Source: Flammeovirgaceae bacterium (GTDB taxonomy: Bacteria > Bacteroidota > Bacteroidia > Cytophagales > Cyclobacteriaceae). From it: a stretch of 64,000 bases of DNA. The translations under genes were made by a program, and so were the position numbers. Under the pieces are notes generated by a model. The model saw only the letters and a list, made by a program, of their open reading frames with translations, was not told the DNA's origin and made no database searches. Position 1 is the stretch's first letter. Each line of letters starts with the position of its first letter. The stretch covers positions 1 through 64,000 of the forward strand of contig JAIYCV010000024.1 of NCBI GenBank assembly GCA_027487845.1. The letters are read 5' to 3'. Below are positions 54,249 to 62,739 of the stretch, one piece after another.

Positions 54249-54824
54249 ATGATTGACACCGAAGTAGTTTCGAAAATCGCGCAAAAAATGAAGGCCATTC
54301 GCTTAGAAAAAGGAATGACAATACAAAATCTGTGCGACCGCACGTCATTGAGCAAAGGGCTAATCTCCAAAATTGAAAATTCGCGCACCATACCCAGTAT
54401 GCCTGTGTTTGTTAATTTGATACAAGCATTGGGTGTGCCACTGAAAGATTTCTTCGAGGATTTAACTTATCTAATAGGCAAAGACTACCTTCACGTTAAA
54501 GCCAAGGAGTACAGCAAAATCAAAAAGGAAGATAGGCCAGGGTTTAATTATTTTCATATTCTCTCGCAAAGCATTGGAAGTTGCACGCTAGAAAGTGTTA
54601 TCCTTACACTTGACGGAAAAACTAGTGGACAGCCCACCGTAACGGATGGCTTCGAATACAAATACATTTTACAAGGTACTTGTGAATACACTATAAATAA
54701 TACGAAGATTATCTTAGAAGAGGGCGATTCGTTATTTTTCGATGCTTCGAAACCACATTTCCCTACCAATCAAAATAAACAAAAAGTGGTTATGCTCGTC
54801 CTTTATTTTTTAATGTTGAAATAA
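54249..54824 (+). CDS. XRE-family regulator with C-terminal cupin domain
   Basis: 191 residues from the ATG at 54249; an ATG at 54177 is in frame but upstream of the putative operator. HTH_3 domain at residues 9-64 (RLEKGMTIQNLCDRTSLSKGLISKIENSRTIPS). The cupin_2 domain near 110-190 contains the barrel pattern GFEYKYILQGTCEYTINN and LEEGDSLFFDASKPHFPTN with a His that may bind metal or ligand. Such regulators often control metabolism of amino or phosphonate compounds. It is divergent from susCD and immediately upstream of the FAD oxidoreductase, so it probably controls one or both. Confidence 0.88.
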   Translation: MIDTEVVSKIAQKMKAIRLEKGMTIQNLCDRTSLSKGLISKIENSRTIPSMPVFVNLIQALGVPLKDFFEDLTYLIGKDYLHVKAKEYSKIKKEDRPGFNYFHILSQSIGSCTLESVILTLDGKTSGQPTVTDGFEYKYILQGTCEYTINNTKIILEEGDSLFFDASKPHFPTNQNKQKVVMLVLYFLMLK

Positions 54825-54874
54825 CAAGCGGCTAACATAAATAAATCATTTTTACAACTAATTAGTATCAATCG

Positions 54875-56032
54875 ATGGAAAAGCATTTTGACTTAATAGT
54901 AGTGGGCGCAGGAGTACTTGGAACTTTTCATGCCTATCATGCAGCGAGGCTGGGTAAACGAGTATTGCTTACAGAAAAAGATCAATATCCCGTAAACGCG
55001 ACTGTTCGCAACTTCGGCCAGGCAGTTCCGTCAGGTATGCCAGAAGACTGGCTGGAGTATGGCAGAAGAAGTTTGCATTTTTATAAATCGATACAAGCGG
55101 AATTTGATATCAGCGTGCGACAAAATGGATCGGTTTACATTGCCTCGGATGAGGATGAGCAACAATTGATTCATGAATTGAAAGCGCGGATGGATCAACG
55201 CTCGTATTCGTGTCAACTAATGGATACGAATCAAATCATGGCAAAATGGCCCTCGCTAAAAAAATCATATTGTAAGGAGGCGCTGTTCTTTCCGGAAGAA
55301 GTAAGTGTAGAGCCCGAGAAATTAATTTATCGACTGTTAGCATATTGTGTGATTAAATTTCCTCACCTCATCTATAGACCTTCTACGACAGTTATTGATT
55401 GTGATAGCAATGGCAACAGCGTTACTATTCGCACCAACCACAAAGAAACGTTTACTGCCGATAAATTACTAGTGTGCAATGGCGGTGAATTCAAGATTTT
55501 GTTTTCCGACCTCTTTCAAAAAAGCGGAATTCAAGTAAGCAAGTTGCAGATGTTACGCACGCTGCCGATGCCTTCGGTGTCGTTGGATGGAAACATCCTT
55601 ACTGGCCTTACCATAAGAAGGTACGAATCGTTTCAGGAATGTCCGTCCTTTAACACAATCAAAACCCCCGATCATTTGTTTGAATTAAAAAAATGGGGCA
55701 TCCATATACTCTTCAAGAAAGCCGTTGATCATTCTATTATCATTGGCGACTCGCATGAATATGCCGATGTAAATCATACCGATGACCTCGGCTTTTCTAC
55801 GCACGAGTTTATCAATGAACTAATGTTAGCCGAAGCTGAAAGAATAGTAGACTTCGATGTGCGAAAAATTGCCACTGCCTGGGCAGGCTTCTATCCACAA
55901 CATGCGGAGAAAGACATTATAGAATATGATATTGATCGTTGCATTCATATACGCACCGCCATCGGTGGCAAAGGAATGACCTCGGCTTGTGGTTATGCGG
56001 AGGCTTCCATACATTCGCTGATGGGTTATTAA
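54875..56032 (+). CDS. FAD-dependent oxidoreductase, HpnW/TIGR03364-like
   Basis: 385 residues, DAO family. N-terminal FAD-binding DLIVVGAGVLGTFHAYHAARLGKRVLLTEKD, followed by the subgroup-typical NATVRNFGQAVPSGM and WLEYGRRSLHFY, and the C-terminal ATAWAGFYPQH...TAIGGKGMTSACGYAEASI. As I recall, TIGR03364 members are associated with phosphonate genes and proposed to oxidatively deaminate aminophosphonates. The order here, XRE-cupin, oxidoreductase, PHP phosphatase, DUF5690 transporter, fits that proposal. Cytosolic. Exact substrate not readable. Confidence 0.8.
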   Translation: MEKHFDLIVVGAGVLGTFHAYHAARLGKRVLLTEKDQYPVNATVRNFGQAVPSGMPEDWLEYGRRSLHFYKSIQAEFDISVRQNGSVYIASDEDEQQLIHELKARMDQRSYSCQLMDTNQIMAKWPSLKKSYCKEALFFPEEVSVEPEKLIYRLLAYCVIKFPHLIYRPSTTVIDCDSNGNSVTIRTNHKETFTADKLLVCNGGEFKILFSDLFQKSGIQVSKLQMLRTLPMPSVSLDGNILTGLTIRRYESFQECPSFNTIKTPDHLFELKKWGIHILFKKAVDHSIIIGDSHEYADVNHTDDLGFSTHEFINELMLAEAERIVDFDVRKIATAWAGFYPQHAEKDIIEYDIDRCIHIRTAIGGKGMTSACGYAEASIHSLMGY

Positions 56033-56039
56033 TTTGAAA

Positions 56040-56240
56040 ATCAGACGATTTGAGAATTTGAAGATCAAACAATTTGAAAATTTGAAGATCAAACAATTTG
56101 AGAATTTGAAGATCAGACAATTTGAAAATTTGCAGTTCATTTTCAAATCATCTCATTTTCAAATCATCTCATTTTCAAATTATCAAATCAACTCATTTTC
56201 AAATCAACTAATTTTCAAATCGGCACATTATCAAATCACA
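56040..56240. repeat. Low-complexity facing repeats (TTTGAAAA/TTTTCAAA arrays)
   Basis: The left half repeats a 24-bp unit containing AATTTGAAGATCAAAC. The right half repeats CATTTTCAAATCATCT-like units that are complementary in type. The whole can fold as a long hairpin between the oxidoreductase and the phosphatase. Variable and A/T-rich; no coding content. Confidence 0.65.
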
Positions 56241-56247
56241 AAAAATC

Positions 56248-57105
56248 ATGTTTACCAACTTCCACACTCACAGTCACTATTGCGATGGCAAAGGCGAGCT
56301 ATCTGATTATATAAATGCGGCAAAAAAAGGAGGTGTAAAGGCGTTGGGCTTTTCCTCGCACGCTCCGGTGCCGTTTGATTGCAAATGGTGCATGAATGTT
56401 ACGTTGCTTGAATCGTACTTAGATGAAATTGAACTGCTAAAAAAAAATCATCAAGACATTGAAATTTATAGCGGATTGGAAGTGGACTATGTGCCAGCAA
56501 AAATTAGTCCGTCAGAATTTAAACAGGCACTCGACTATACCATCGGCTCCATTCATTTCGTAGAGCAATACGAAAACGGCACCCCGTGGGAAATTGACGG
56601 CCCTCACCTCCCCTTTTTAGATGGCCTTTCAAAAATATTTAACAACAACATAAAAGAAGCGATCGTCCGCTATTTTGAACTCACGCGCGAAATGATCAAT
56701 CAATCGACCCCCACCATTCTGGGGCATTTGGACAAGATAAAAATTCAAAATGCAGGAGATAAATTTTTCCGCGAAAGCGATGCTTGGTACCAGGAAGAAA
56801 TTAACAAAACAATAGACCTGATAAAGAAGGCGGGAACTATTGTGGAAGTAAACACCCGTGGCATTTACCAGAAGAAATCGGCCACTACCTATCCAAGTCC
56901 TTGGATATTGGAGAAATTAAACGAACAAAACATTCCCATTACAGTAAGTTCAGATGCGCATCATCCAGATGACATCACGAATCAATTTCACGAAACCTTT
57001 GTGCTGTTGGAGCGCATTGGTTTTAAAAAAGTTTCTACCTTGTGGAACGGAGAATGGAAACAACTAGCCTTTAATGAATATGGATATATCGCAGACAAAA
57101 TCTGA
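56248..57105 (+). CDS. PHP-domain phosphatase, histidinol-phosphatase-like
   Basis: 285 residues. Metal-binding PHP motifs in order: FHTHSHYCDGKGEL, GFSSHAPVPF, EIYSGLEVDYVP, TIGSIHFV, LGHLDKIK and VSSDAHHPDDI. It hydrolyses a phosphate monoester. No his genes are nearby; the position between an HpnW-like oxidoreductase and a DUF5690 transporter suggests a role in a phosphonate or phosphoester pathway, possibly replacing the HAD-type hydrolase usually paired with HpnW. Overlaps the next gene by about 30 bp. Confidence 0.85.
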   Translation: MFTNFHTHSHYCDGKGELSDYINAAKKGGVKALGFSSHAPVPFDCKWCMNVTLLESYLDEIELLKKNHQDIEIYSGLEVDYVPAKISPSEFKQALDYTIGSIHFVEQYENGTPWEIDGPHLPFLDGLSKIFNNNIKEAIVRYFELTREMINQSTPTILGHLDKIKIQNAGDKFFRESDAWYQEEINKTIDLIKKAGTIVEVNTRGIYQKKSATTYPSPWILEKLNEQNIPITVSSDAHHPDDITNQFHETFVLLERIGFKKVSTLWNGEWKQLAFNEYGYIADKI

Positions 57106-58402
57106 ATCGGTAATTACAAAATGGCTGAAGAATTCTAACGGGTTTTTATTTTCATTATATGCTACACTCGCTGCCTTTTGCTTATATACCTGTGTGTACG
57201 CATTCAGAAAGACGTATTCTGCTGCTACGTTCGAAGGGTTGCGCTATGCTGGCATCGACTACAAAGTTTGGTTGGTTACATTTCAAGTGGTAGGGTATGC
57301 ACTATCAAAGTTTATTGGTATAAAAGTTATTTCAGAATTAAAAGCACATTCCCGATCGTTTGGTATTTTATTGATGGTAGCCATAGCGGGCACATCGTGG
57401 CTTTTGTTTGGACTGGTGCCCGCTCCGTATAATATTATTTTCTTGTTTACCAACGGGCTGCCACTCGGTATGATTTGGGGCATGGTGTTTGGCTACTTAG
57501 AAGGAAGGCGTTTTACCGAAGTGCTGGGCGCTGGCCTGTCGGTTAGTTTTATATTTTCAGCAGGTCTTTGTAAATCCGTAGGTGGTTATATCATCCGCGA
57601 TTGGGGCACCTCCGAAACGTGGATGCCCTTCGTGGCCTCCTGCGTTTTTATACTTCCACTCCTTTTATTTCTTTGGTTGCTCGATCAGCTCCCGCCCCCC
57701 TCTGCATTGGATGAACAGCTGCGTACCAAACGCCAGCCTATGAATGGCGAAGAGAGAAGGAACTTCATAAAAAGCTTTCTGCCTGGTATCATTCTTTTTG
57801 TGTTGGGTTACATGCTGCTCACCACCTTTCGGGAATTTAGAGACAACTTTTCGGCCGAGATTTGGAAGACATTAGGCTACGGAAATTCACCCGCCATTTT
57901 CACTACCACCGAAATACCCGTTTCCATCATCGTGTTAATTGTAATGGGAAGCATCATGGTAATCAAAAACAACCAGCTTGCGTTGATGGTCAATCACGGT
58001 ATCATTATTTTTGGTTTGATGCTGATTGGTATTGCCACCTATCTATTTGAACTAGATCAATTGAGCCCGCCCATTTGGATGACACTCATTGGCCTTGGTT
58101 TGTACTTGGGGTATGTTCCGTTCAATAGCATTTTCTTTGATCGCCTGTTGGCAGCCTTTAAGTATGCTGGCACTGTTGGTTTTATAATGTACGTAGCCGA
58201 TTCGTTTGGATACCTCGGCAGCGTGGGCGTACTCTTCTTCAAACAATTTGGATATGCTAATTTAAGCTGGCTAAACTTTTTTATCAGAGCGGGTTATTTC
58301 ATTTCCGTATCCGGAACACTTTTAATTAGTGGATCGATGATATATTTTCATTATAAGCACAAAGGTTGGACAATTGAAACAATCGAACGAGTGCAAAAAT
58401 GA
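57074..58402 (+). CDS. DUF5690-family MFS-like transporter
   Basis: 442 residues (the Met two codons later is equally possible), about 12 TM helices. The segment LYTCVYAFRKTYSAATFEGLRYAG resembles the start of organophosphate:phosphate antiporters (GlpT/UhpT type). DUF5690 traits: TNGLPLGMIWGMVFGYLEGRRFTEVLGAGLSVSFIFSAG and LGLYLGYVPFNSIFFDRLLA. Likely an inner-membrane importer of a phosphorylated or phosphonate compound, based on homology to the OPA group and on neighbours. Its start overlaps the phosphatase gene, so translation is coupled. Confidence 0.85.
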   Translation: MNMDISQTKSESVITKWLKNSNGFLFSLYATLAAFCLYTCVYAFRKTYSAATFEGLRYAGIDYKVWLVTFQVVGYALSKFIGIKVISELKAHSRSFGILLMVAIAGTSWLLFGLVPAPYNIIFLFTNGLPLGMIWGMVFGYLEGRRFTEVLGAGLSVSFIFSAGLCKSVGGYIIRDWGTSETWMPFVASCVFILPLLLFLWLLDQLPPPSALDEQLRTKRQPMNGEERRNFIKSFLPGIILFVLGYMLLTTFREFRDNFSAEIWKTLGYGNSPAIFTTTEIPVSIIVLIVMGSIMVIKNNQLALMVNHGIIIFGLMLIGIATYLFELDQLSPPIWMTLIGLGLYLGYVPFNSIFFDRLLAAFKYAGTVGFIMYVADSFGYLGSVGVLFFKQFGYANLSWLNFFIRAGYFISVSGTLLISGSMIYFHYKHKGWTIETIERVQK

Positions 58403-58648
58403 GATGTTGAAATGACAACAGCTTGGCTGGCTTTGCGTGGCTTTCGCTGTTATTGTTCTTCTTCAAAAACACCCTTGGATAAAGCTAGGGCGTATTCGGT
58501 GAAGAACGTGGACGAAGGCAAATTATAAGATTCACCCGTATTCTGGAACAAATGAAATTCTCGCTCATTCATTTGAAAAGCACATAAAATCTGTTTCATT
58601 TGGAAAGACGTGTAAAACAAATGGATAAAACAGTTAAAGAAATTAGCT

Positions 58649-59503
58649 ATGAAAATTGAACACATTCAAATCCCTGCGAGAGATGGGTATATGTTATCTG
58701 CTAAGCTATACTTGCCTGCGGAAGTGAGTAAGGGCTTTGTTCAAATACACAGTGGAACAGGAATACCTCAGAAAGTATATTCAAATTTCGCTTCCTTTCT
58801 GGCAGAAAACGGATTCACCTCCCTTACCTTCGACTATCGGGGCATAGCAGAATCAGCACCACGGATTCTCAAAGATTCTAAAGCGAAAATAAGCGACTGG
58901 GGAAGATTGGATATGTCGGGCGTCTTTGATTGGGTGCTTTCTAACTTCCCAAATCACAAGAAAATTATAGCTGGCCATAGCATGGGTGCACAAATGATTG
59001 GGCTGATGGATAACCATGAAAAAATAGACCAGTTGTTCTTCATCGCCTCGTCAACTGGATATTGGCGCGACATGAGCAGTCCTTACAAGTGGCTGCCCGC
59101 TTTTTATTGGTATTTTCTCATACCTCTTCACACGAAGCTGTTTGGATATGTAAACGCGATGAAGATAAATCAAGGTGAAAACCTGCCAAAGGGAGTTGCA
59201 TTAGAATGGCGAAAGTGGTGCACACATCCCGATTACTTCGAACCCGAATTAGGGAAAACGCTACACCCAGTATATTTTGACCAGATAACCACGCCTATTA
59301 AATCAATACAAATTCAAGACGATCCACTGGCGAATAAAATTACCGCAAATAAGTTGCTGAAATACTTCAAGAAGGCTAAGATTGAAATTGAGGAAATCGA
59401 TCCTAAAAATTATGGAGTGGAGAAAATTGGTCATACAGGTTTTTTCTCTCGAAAATTCAAGGATAGCCTTTGGGTGAAGATAATGAGTGAAATGCATGGA
59501 TAA
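58649..59503 (+). CDS. Cytosolic alpha/beta hydrolase
   Basis: 284 residues, no signal peptide. N-terminal cap IPARDGYMLSAKLYLP, LTFDYRGIAES, nucleophile elbow IIAGHSMGAQMIG, and a late His in IGHTGFFSRKF. It resembles uncharacterised serine aminopeptidase S33-type hydrolases. Substrate unknown. It stands alone. The 246-bp gap before it holds an imperfect AACAGC...GCTGTT inverted repeat and nothing else I can assign. Confidence 0.82.
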   Translation: MKIEHIQIPARDGYMLSAKLYLPAEVSKGFVQIHSGTGIPQKVYSNFASFLAENGFTSLTFDYRGIAESAPRILKDSKAKISDWGRLDMSGVFDWVLSNFPNHKKIIAGHSMGAQMIGLMDNHEKIDQLFFIASSTGYWRDMSSPYKWLPAFYWYFLIPLHTKLFGYVNAMKINQGENLPKGVALEWRKWCTHPDYFEPELGKTLHPVYFDQITTPIKSIQIQDDPLANKITANKLLKYFKKAKIEIEEIDPKNYGVEKIGHTGFFSRKFKDSLWVKIMSEMHG

Positions 59504-59515
59504 GGCCTTTCTTCA

Positions 59516-59725
59516 AGTATCGTCTCCCGCCCTGGGAACGATTCGCCAACCCACCATCTAAATTACAATGCTCACCCAAAATTCCTTGCTATGAACAATA
59601 CTGAATCTCGCGTGCTGTTCATTCATCGCATAAAAGATAAAGATACGAAAGGCCAATAGTGTGGAGATGAGTTAATCTACAGACGAAACGATAACGTATC
59701 GTGACCTTGGCGGAATACGATACTT
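59516..59725. repeat. Inverted AGTATCGT/ACGATACTT element, copy 2
   Basis: AGTATCGT (59516-59523) with TCTCCCGC, then ACGATACTT at 59717-59725. Corresponds to the element at 6690-6805 but with a longer interior. Confidence 0.35.
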
Positions 59726-59763
59726 GGCAGTAAAACGAATAACGATCAACCAACCACGAACCT

Positions 59764-59888
59764 CCGCTCAAGCGTTGTCTTTCAGTCCTTGCATTAGAAG
59801 CCTAATTTTCCCGCGGTCCTAGCGGGGACATGTGGGTGAGGAGAAAATTCAGCTTCGGTGCAAGGACGCGGCCCTGCGGCCGTGGAGC
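59764..59888. repeat. 125-bp structured direct repeat, copy 1
   Basis: Starts CCGCTCAAGCGTTGTCTTTC and ends GCGGCCGTGGAGC. Internal pairing: GTCCTTGCA with TGCAAGGAC, GAAGCCTAATTTTC with GAAAATTCAGCTTC, and CCCGC with GCGGG, giving one long stem-loop. Confidence 0.7.
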
Positions 59889-60149
59889 ATAACAAATAAT
59901 TAGTTGTCATTCTTTGCTTGGTTTGTTGTTGTCATAATGTGAAGTGATGTGTTATCATAGTTCACCAAATTCAATTTCTCTTGTTCTTTTTTGTTCCCGC
60001 TTTACGGGGTGAAACACTTGATGCAAAAAAGAACGAAAAAAGATCAAGGACGAAAAATGCTTCCCCGCTCGCATCCACACACCCCCGCTTTCCGTCCTGC
60101 CCAGCGCACTAATTGCTTCGAATAAGATGTAGAATAAACTTAGTAGCGA

Positions 60150-60373
60150 GAGACGGCTTCGTTCCTCGTAGAAACGGATACTAACAAAGAATAACCATGA
60201 CCAACAACGACTATCCGCTCGAGCGTTGTCTTTCAGTCCTTGCATTAGAAGCCTAATTTTCCCGCGGTCCTAGCGGGGGCATGTGGGTGAGGAGAAAATT
60301 CAGCTTTCGGTGCAAGGACGCGGCCCTGCGGCCGTGGAGCTTACACGTTACTGCGAAGCACGAAGCAGTCTGC
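60150..60373. repeat. Dispersed palindromic repeat arms related to 18886
   Basis: Right-type arm GAGACGGCTTCGTTCCTCG near 60153, and left-type arm GTTACTGCGAAGCACGAAGC from 60346. The orientation is opposite to the 18886/19039 pair. They flank copy 2 of the 125-bp repeat. Confidence 0.4.
60215..60340. repeat. 125-bp structured direct repeat, copy 2
   Basis: Nearly identical to 59764-59888, with one inserted T and a few substitutions. Retains all three internal pairings. Spacing between copies is 451 bp. Confidence 0.7.
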
Positions 60374-60825
60374 ATTAAAAAATACCTTTCCTGCCAAGTC
60401 AAGTGTTTTCCATTGACATCACTCTCACGGATAGAAAACATCAGCGGATAAACGCTGCCTTACCAAAAAATTCCAACACATTATACTAAAAAAACCACTT
60501 TCCTTTACCTACGTTAATCTAATTCACCAATTTTACCCCACTAACACCCGAACACATCGTCTATTGAACCCCTTTTATCGCGTTATTTAATTAACCAAAA
60601 AAAATTCTTTGATTTTTTTTGAAAATATATTTTTTGGTTTTTAAATTCGTAACCGTAACGTTAATAATTAACTCCCTAGAGAGTACGTGTTCAATAAATT
60701 CAATCTGAAATCTCCTGAGAGCTTCAGATTTTTGCTAGCAAACAAAAGATAGATAATCGCTTTTTGAAAAAGTGATTATTGACCGTGCATAAATAACATA
60801 CTACTAAGCAGACGTGACTTCAAGC

Positions 60826-61029
60826 CATGCAGAAATGATACAATCCTATGCAGAAACGATATAATACCACGCAGAAATGACTCAATCCCATGCAGAAATG
60901 AATACATACCATGCAGAAATAATATAATCCCATTAAGAAATGATACAATCCCATGAAGAAATGATACAATCCCACGCAGAAATGATACCATCCCATGCAG
61001 AAATGAATACATACCATGCAGAAATGAAC
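60826..61029. repeat. 21-bp tandem array (9.7 units)
   Basis: Units start at 60826, 60847, 60868, 60889, 60910, 60931, 60952, 60973, 60994 and 61015. The unit is CATGCAGAAATGATACAATC plus C. Spacing is exactly 21 bp throughout with no spacers, so it is not a CRISPR. The array ends 84 bp before the ATG at 61113. Confidence 0.9.
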
Positions 61030-61112
61030 CAAGACCAGGAATTTGTTAGTTCTGCAACCGATTTTACCGCTTTAACCCAACTACAATTCTAAAATTTAAA
61101 ACACAATTAATT

Positions 61113-61814
61113 ATGGCAGACACAACCACACCCACCGACCCCACACCAGAGGAAAAAGTACCCTCTCGGTACAAATCCATTGACGAACAAATGAAATTGG
61201 CAAAAGTTGCCATTGATAACGCCATTTCGCAGCCCGATCTGGCAGTGCCTTTGGCAAAAAAGGGCTACGACAGCACCGAAATGGCCAACGCCAAGGTACT
61301 TTTTACCCAAGCGGAAACCCTCTACCTCTCGCAGAAAGACAAGTATGGCGACAAGGTGGGCGCCAAAGACGAATTTGATGCCCTCCGCGAAGAAATTGAG
61401 GAAGACTACAACGACCACATTGACCTTGCCCGCATTGTGCTGAAAAACAACCGGGGCGACCTCGAAAAACTGCAACTGAACGGCAAACGCAAGCAGGCAA
61501 TTAGCGGCTGGATGGCCCAGGCCAAAACATTTTACACCAATGCCTTGGCCAGCACCAGCATAAAAGAGGCACTGGCGAAAAAAGGGGTAACCGAACCCGA
61601 ACTGCTGGCCGTGCAGGCAAAACTGGCCGATTTAGAAAACAAAGAAACCGCCAAATACCAAAAGCGAGGCCAAGCCCAAAGTGCCACAGCCGAGCGCGAC
61701 AACGCCATAGACGACCTGCTGGAGTGGTACCGCGAGTTTATTGACACCGCCAAAGTAACCTTCCGCAAAACACCGCAGTTGCTCGAGAAGTTAGGTATTG
61801 TGGTGAAGGACTAG
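61113..61814 (+). CDS. Helical cytosolic protein, unknown function (GC-rich)
   Basis: 233 residues, no signal peptide or TM helix. Pro/Thr-rich N-terminus (MADTTTPTDPTPEEKVPSRY), then charged helices with coiled-coil tendency: KVLFTQAETLYLSQKDKYG, EEIEEDYNDHIDLARIVLK, KQAISGWMAQAKTFYTNAL, and a C-terminal DDLLEWYREFIDTAKVTFR. I can name no family. As with the 19324 gene, G/C-rich codons stand out from the neighbours and a 21-bp array is adjacent. The two proteins are not obviously homologous. A terminator follows directly. Confidence 0.7.
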   Translation: MADTTTPTDPTPEEKVPSRYKSIDEQMKLAKVAIDNAISQPDLAVPLAKKGYDSTEMANAKVLFTQAETLYLSQKDKYGDKVGAKDEFDALREEIEEDYNDHIDLARIVLKNNRGDLEKLQLNGKRKQAISGWMAQAKTFYTNALASTSIKEALAKKGVTEPELLAVQAKLADLENKETAKYQKRGQAQSATAERDNAIDDLLEWYREFIDTAKVTFRKTPQLLEKLGIVVKD

Positions 61815-62187
61815 GTAGTTTAGGTACGATTGAATTAAAAAAGCCGAAAGCCTGGGAAAGGTGAGTAGGCTTTTTTTATTACTAAACAAATGAATATTGT
61901 GAATACAAAGAAGAATATTCCTATGGAGGTTTTAATTATGCGAAAATCGAGTAGATGAGACTTACAAGGGCAGAATTCAAGGTAAAAAAGAGCAAAACGG
62001 GATTTTTTAAATTTGAAATTGGAGAAAACTAATGTTTTGTGTGACTGATGGTTTTGTGTAGCACAAAAAGTTTGCATCTTGTATATAAATAAAAGCCACA
62101 AGAATGACACAAAGCCGACAGAGAACAAGCGCTAAGTGTGGTTTTATGGCCAGTATAAGTATGTTGACAGCAACTTTTTAATTGAAG
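61815..62187. other. Intergenic region after the GC-rich helical gene
   Basis: Begins with the terminator at 61836-61878. The rest, about 300 bp, is A/T-rich with no gene or repeat I can support. Confidence 0.5.
61836..61878 (+). terminator. Rho-independent terminator
   Basis: AAAAAAGCC, about 22 nt including AGCCT, then GGCTTTTTTTATT. The stem AAAAAGCC/GGCTTTTT and trailing T run close the 61113 transcript. Confidence 0.75.
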
Positions 62188-62739
62188 ATGATATTCTTAA
62201 CAGAAGAAATGCAAGGTGAATACACTTGGACAATTACTTCCAAGTTGGGGCACATCTTACGGACTGCGGAAGAGAAATATGGGAACAGAGATAAGGAATA
62301 TACAATATTGGGAGTGGAGATTTCACTAAACGCGCAACCACAGATTTGGTATCCGGGAAACTGTAAACACATTGCGATACAGTTGACACAGGGATGTATT
62401 GTAAACATGGATAGAGCTGTATTTCAATTGGCACATGAAGCCATTCATTGCTTAAGCCCAACAGGAGGACAGAATGCAAATTATTTAGAAGAAGGACTCG
62501 GGACACACTTTTCGATAGAGTATACAATGAACAACGGGCACGGCTCTTGGAGTGCTGAACTGGCAAAGTATGGGGACGCGTTGACGAAGGTTAGAGAATT
62601 GTTATCAATCGACAGTGAAATTATTAAAAAAGTGAGAGGAATTCAGCCAACAATTGCATTTATCACGGTTGACAACTTATTGGCAACTAATGACAAAATA
62701 CCAGAGAAATTAGCTACCGAATTGGTGACGAAGTTTTAA
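62188..62739 (+). CDS. Small HExxH metallopeptidase-like protein
   Basis: 183 residues from the ATG at 62188 (a TTG two codons earlier is in frame). The central block AVFQLAHEAIHCLSP followed by NYLEEGLGTHFS gives HExxH plus a downstream Glu 18-20 residues later, the layout of gluzincin zinc peptidases. There is no signal peptide, so it is cytosolic. It is not fused to an HTH as ImmA/IrrE proteins are. It stands between an orphan gene and an FRG/DUF262 pair in an accessory-looking region. Substrate unknown. Confidence 0.65.
   Translation: MIFLTEEMQGEYTWTITSKLGHILRTAEEKYGNRDKEYTILGVEISLNAQPQIWYPGNCKHIAIQLTQGCIVNMDRAVFQLAHEAIHCLSPTGGQNANYLEEGLGTHFSIEYTMNNGHGSWSAELAKYGDALTKVRELLSIDSEIIKKVRGIQPTIAFITVDNLLATNDKIPEKLATELVTKF

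Larger units (their letters stand above)
59504..61112. other. 1.6-kb non-coding repeat-rich region
   Basis: No convincing gene. It contains an AGTATCGT-ended element (59516-59725), two near-identical 125-bp structured repeats (59764 and 60215), palindromic arms related to 18886 (about 60150-60180 and 60346-60373), an A/T-rich stretch near 60590-60680, and a 21-bp tandem array (60826-61029). Confidence 0.7.

Noticed and set aside
56248-57105. Histidine biosynthesis role (hisK/hisJ) for the PHP protein
   Set aside because: No his gene nearby; context points to phosphoester or phosphonate metabolism, so only the enzyme class is called.
58450-58665. 71-codon minus-strand frame overlapping the hydrolase start
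   Set aside because: No signal, motif or promoter; composition looks random and it overlaps the 58649 start.
19826-61029. CRISPR array
   Set aside because: The 21-bp units are contiguous with no unique spacers, and no cas gene is present.
60776-61032. Minus-strand frames of FLHGIVS-type repeats
   Set aside because: By-product of the 21-bp array, with no start context or similarity outside the repeat.
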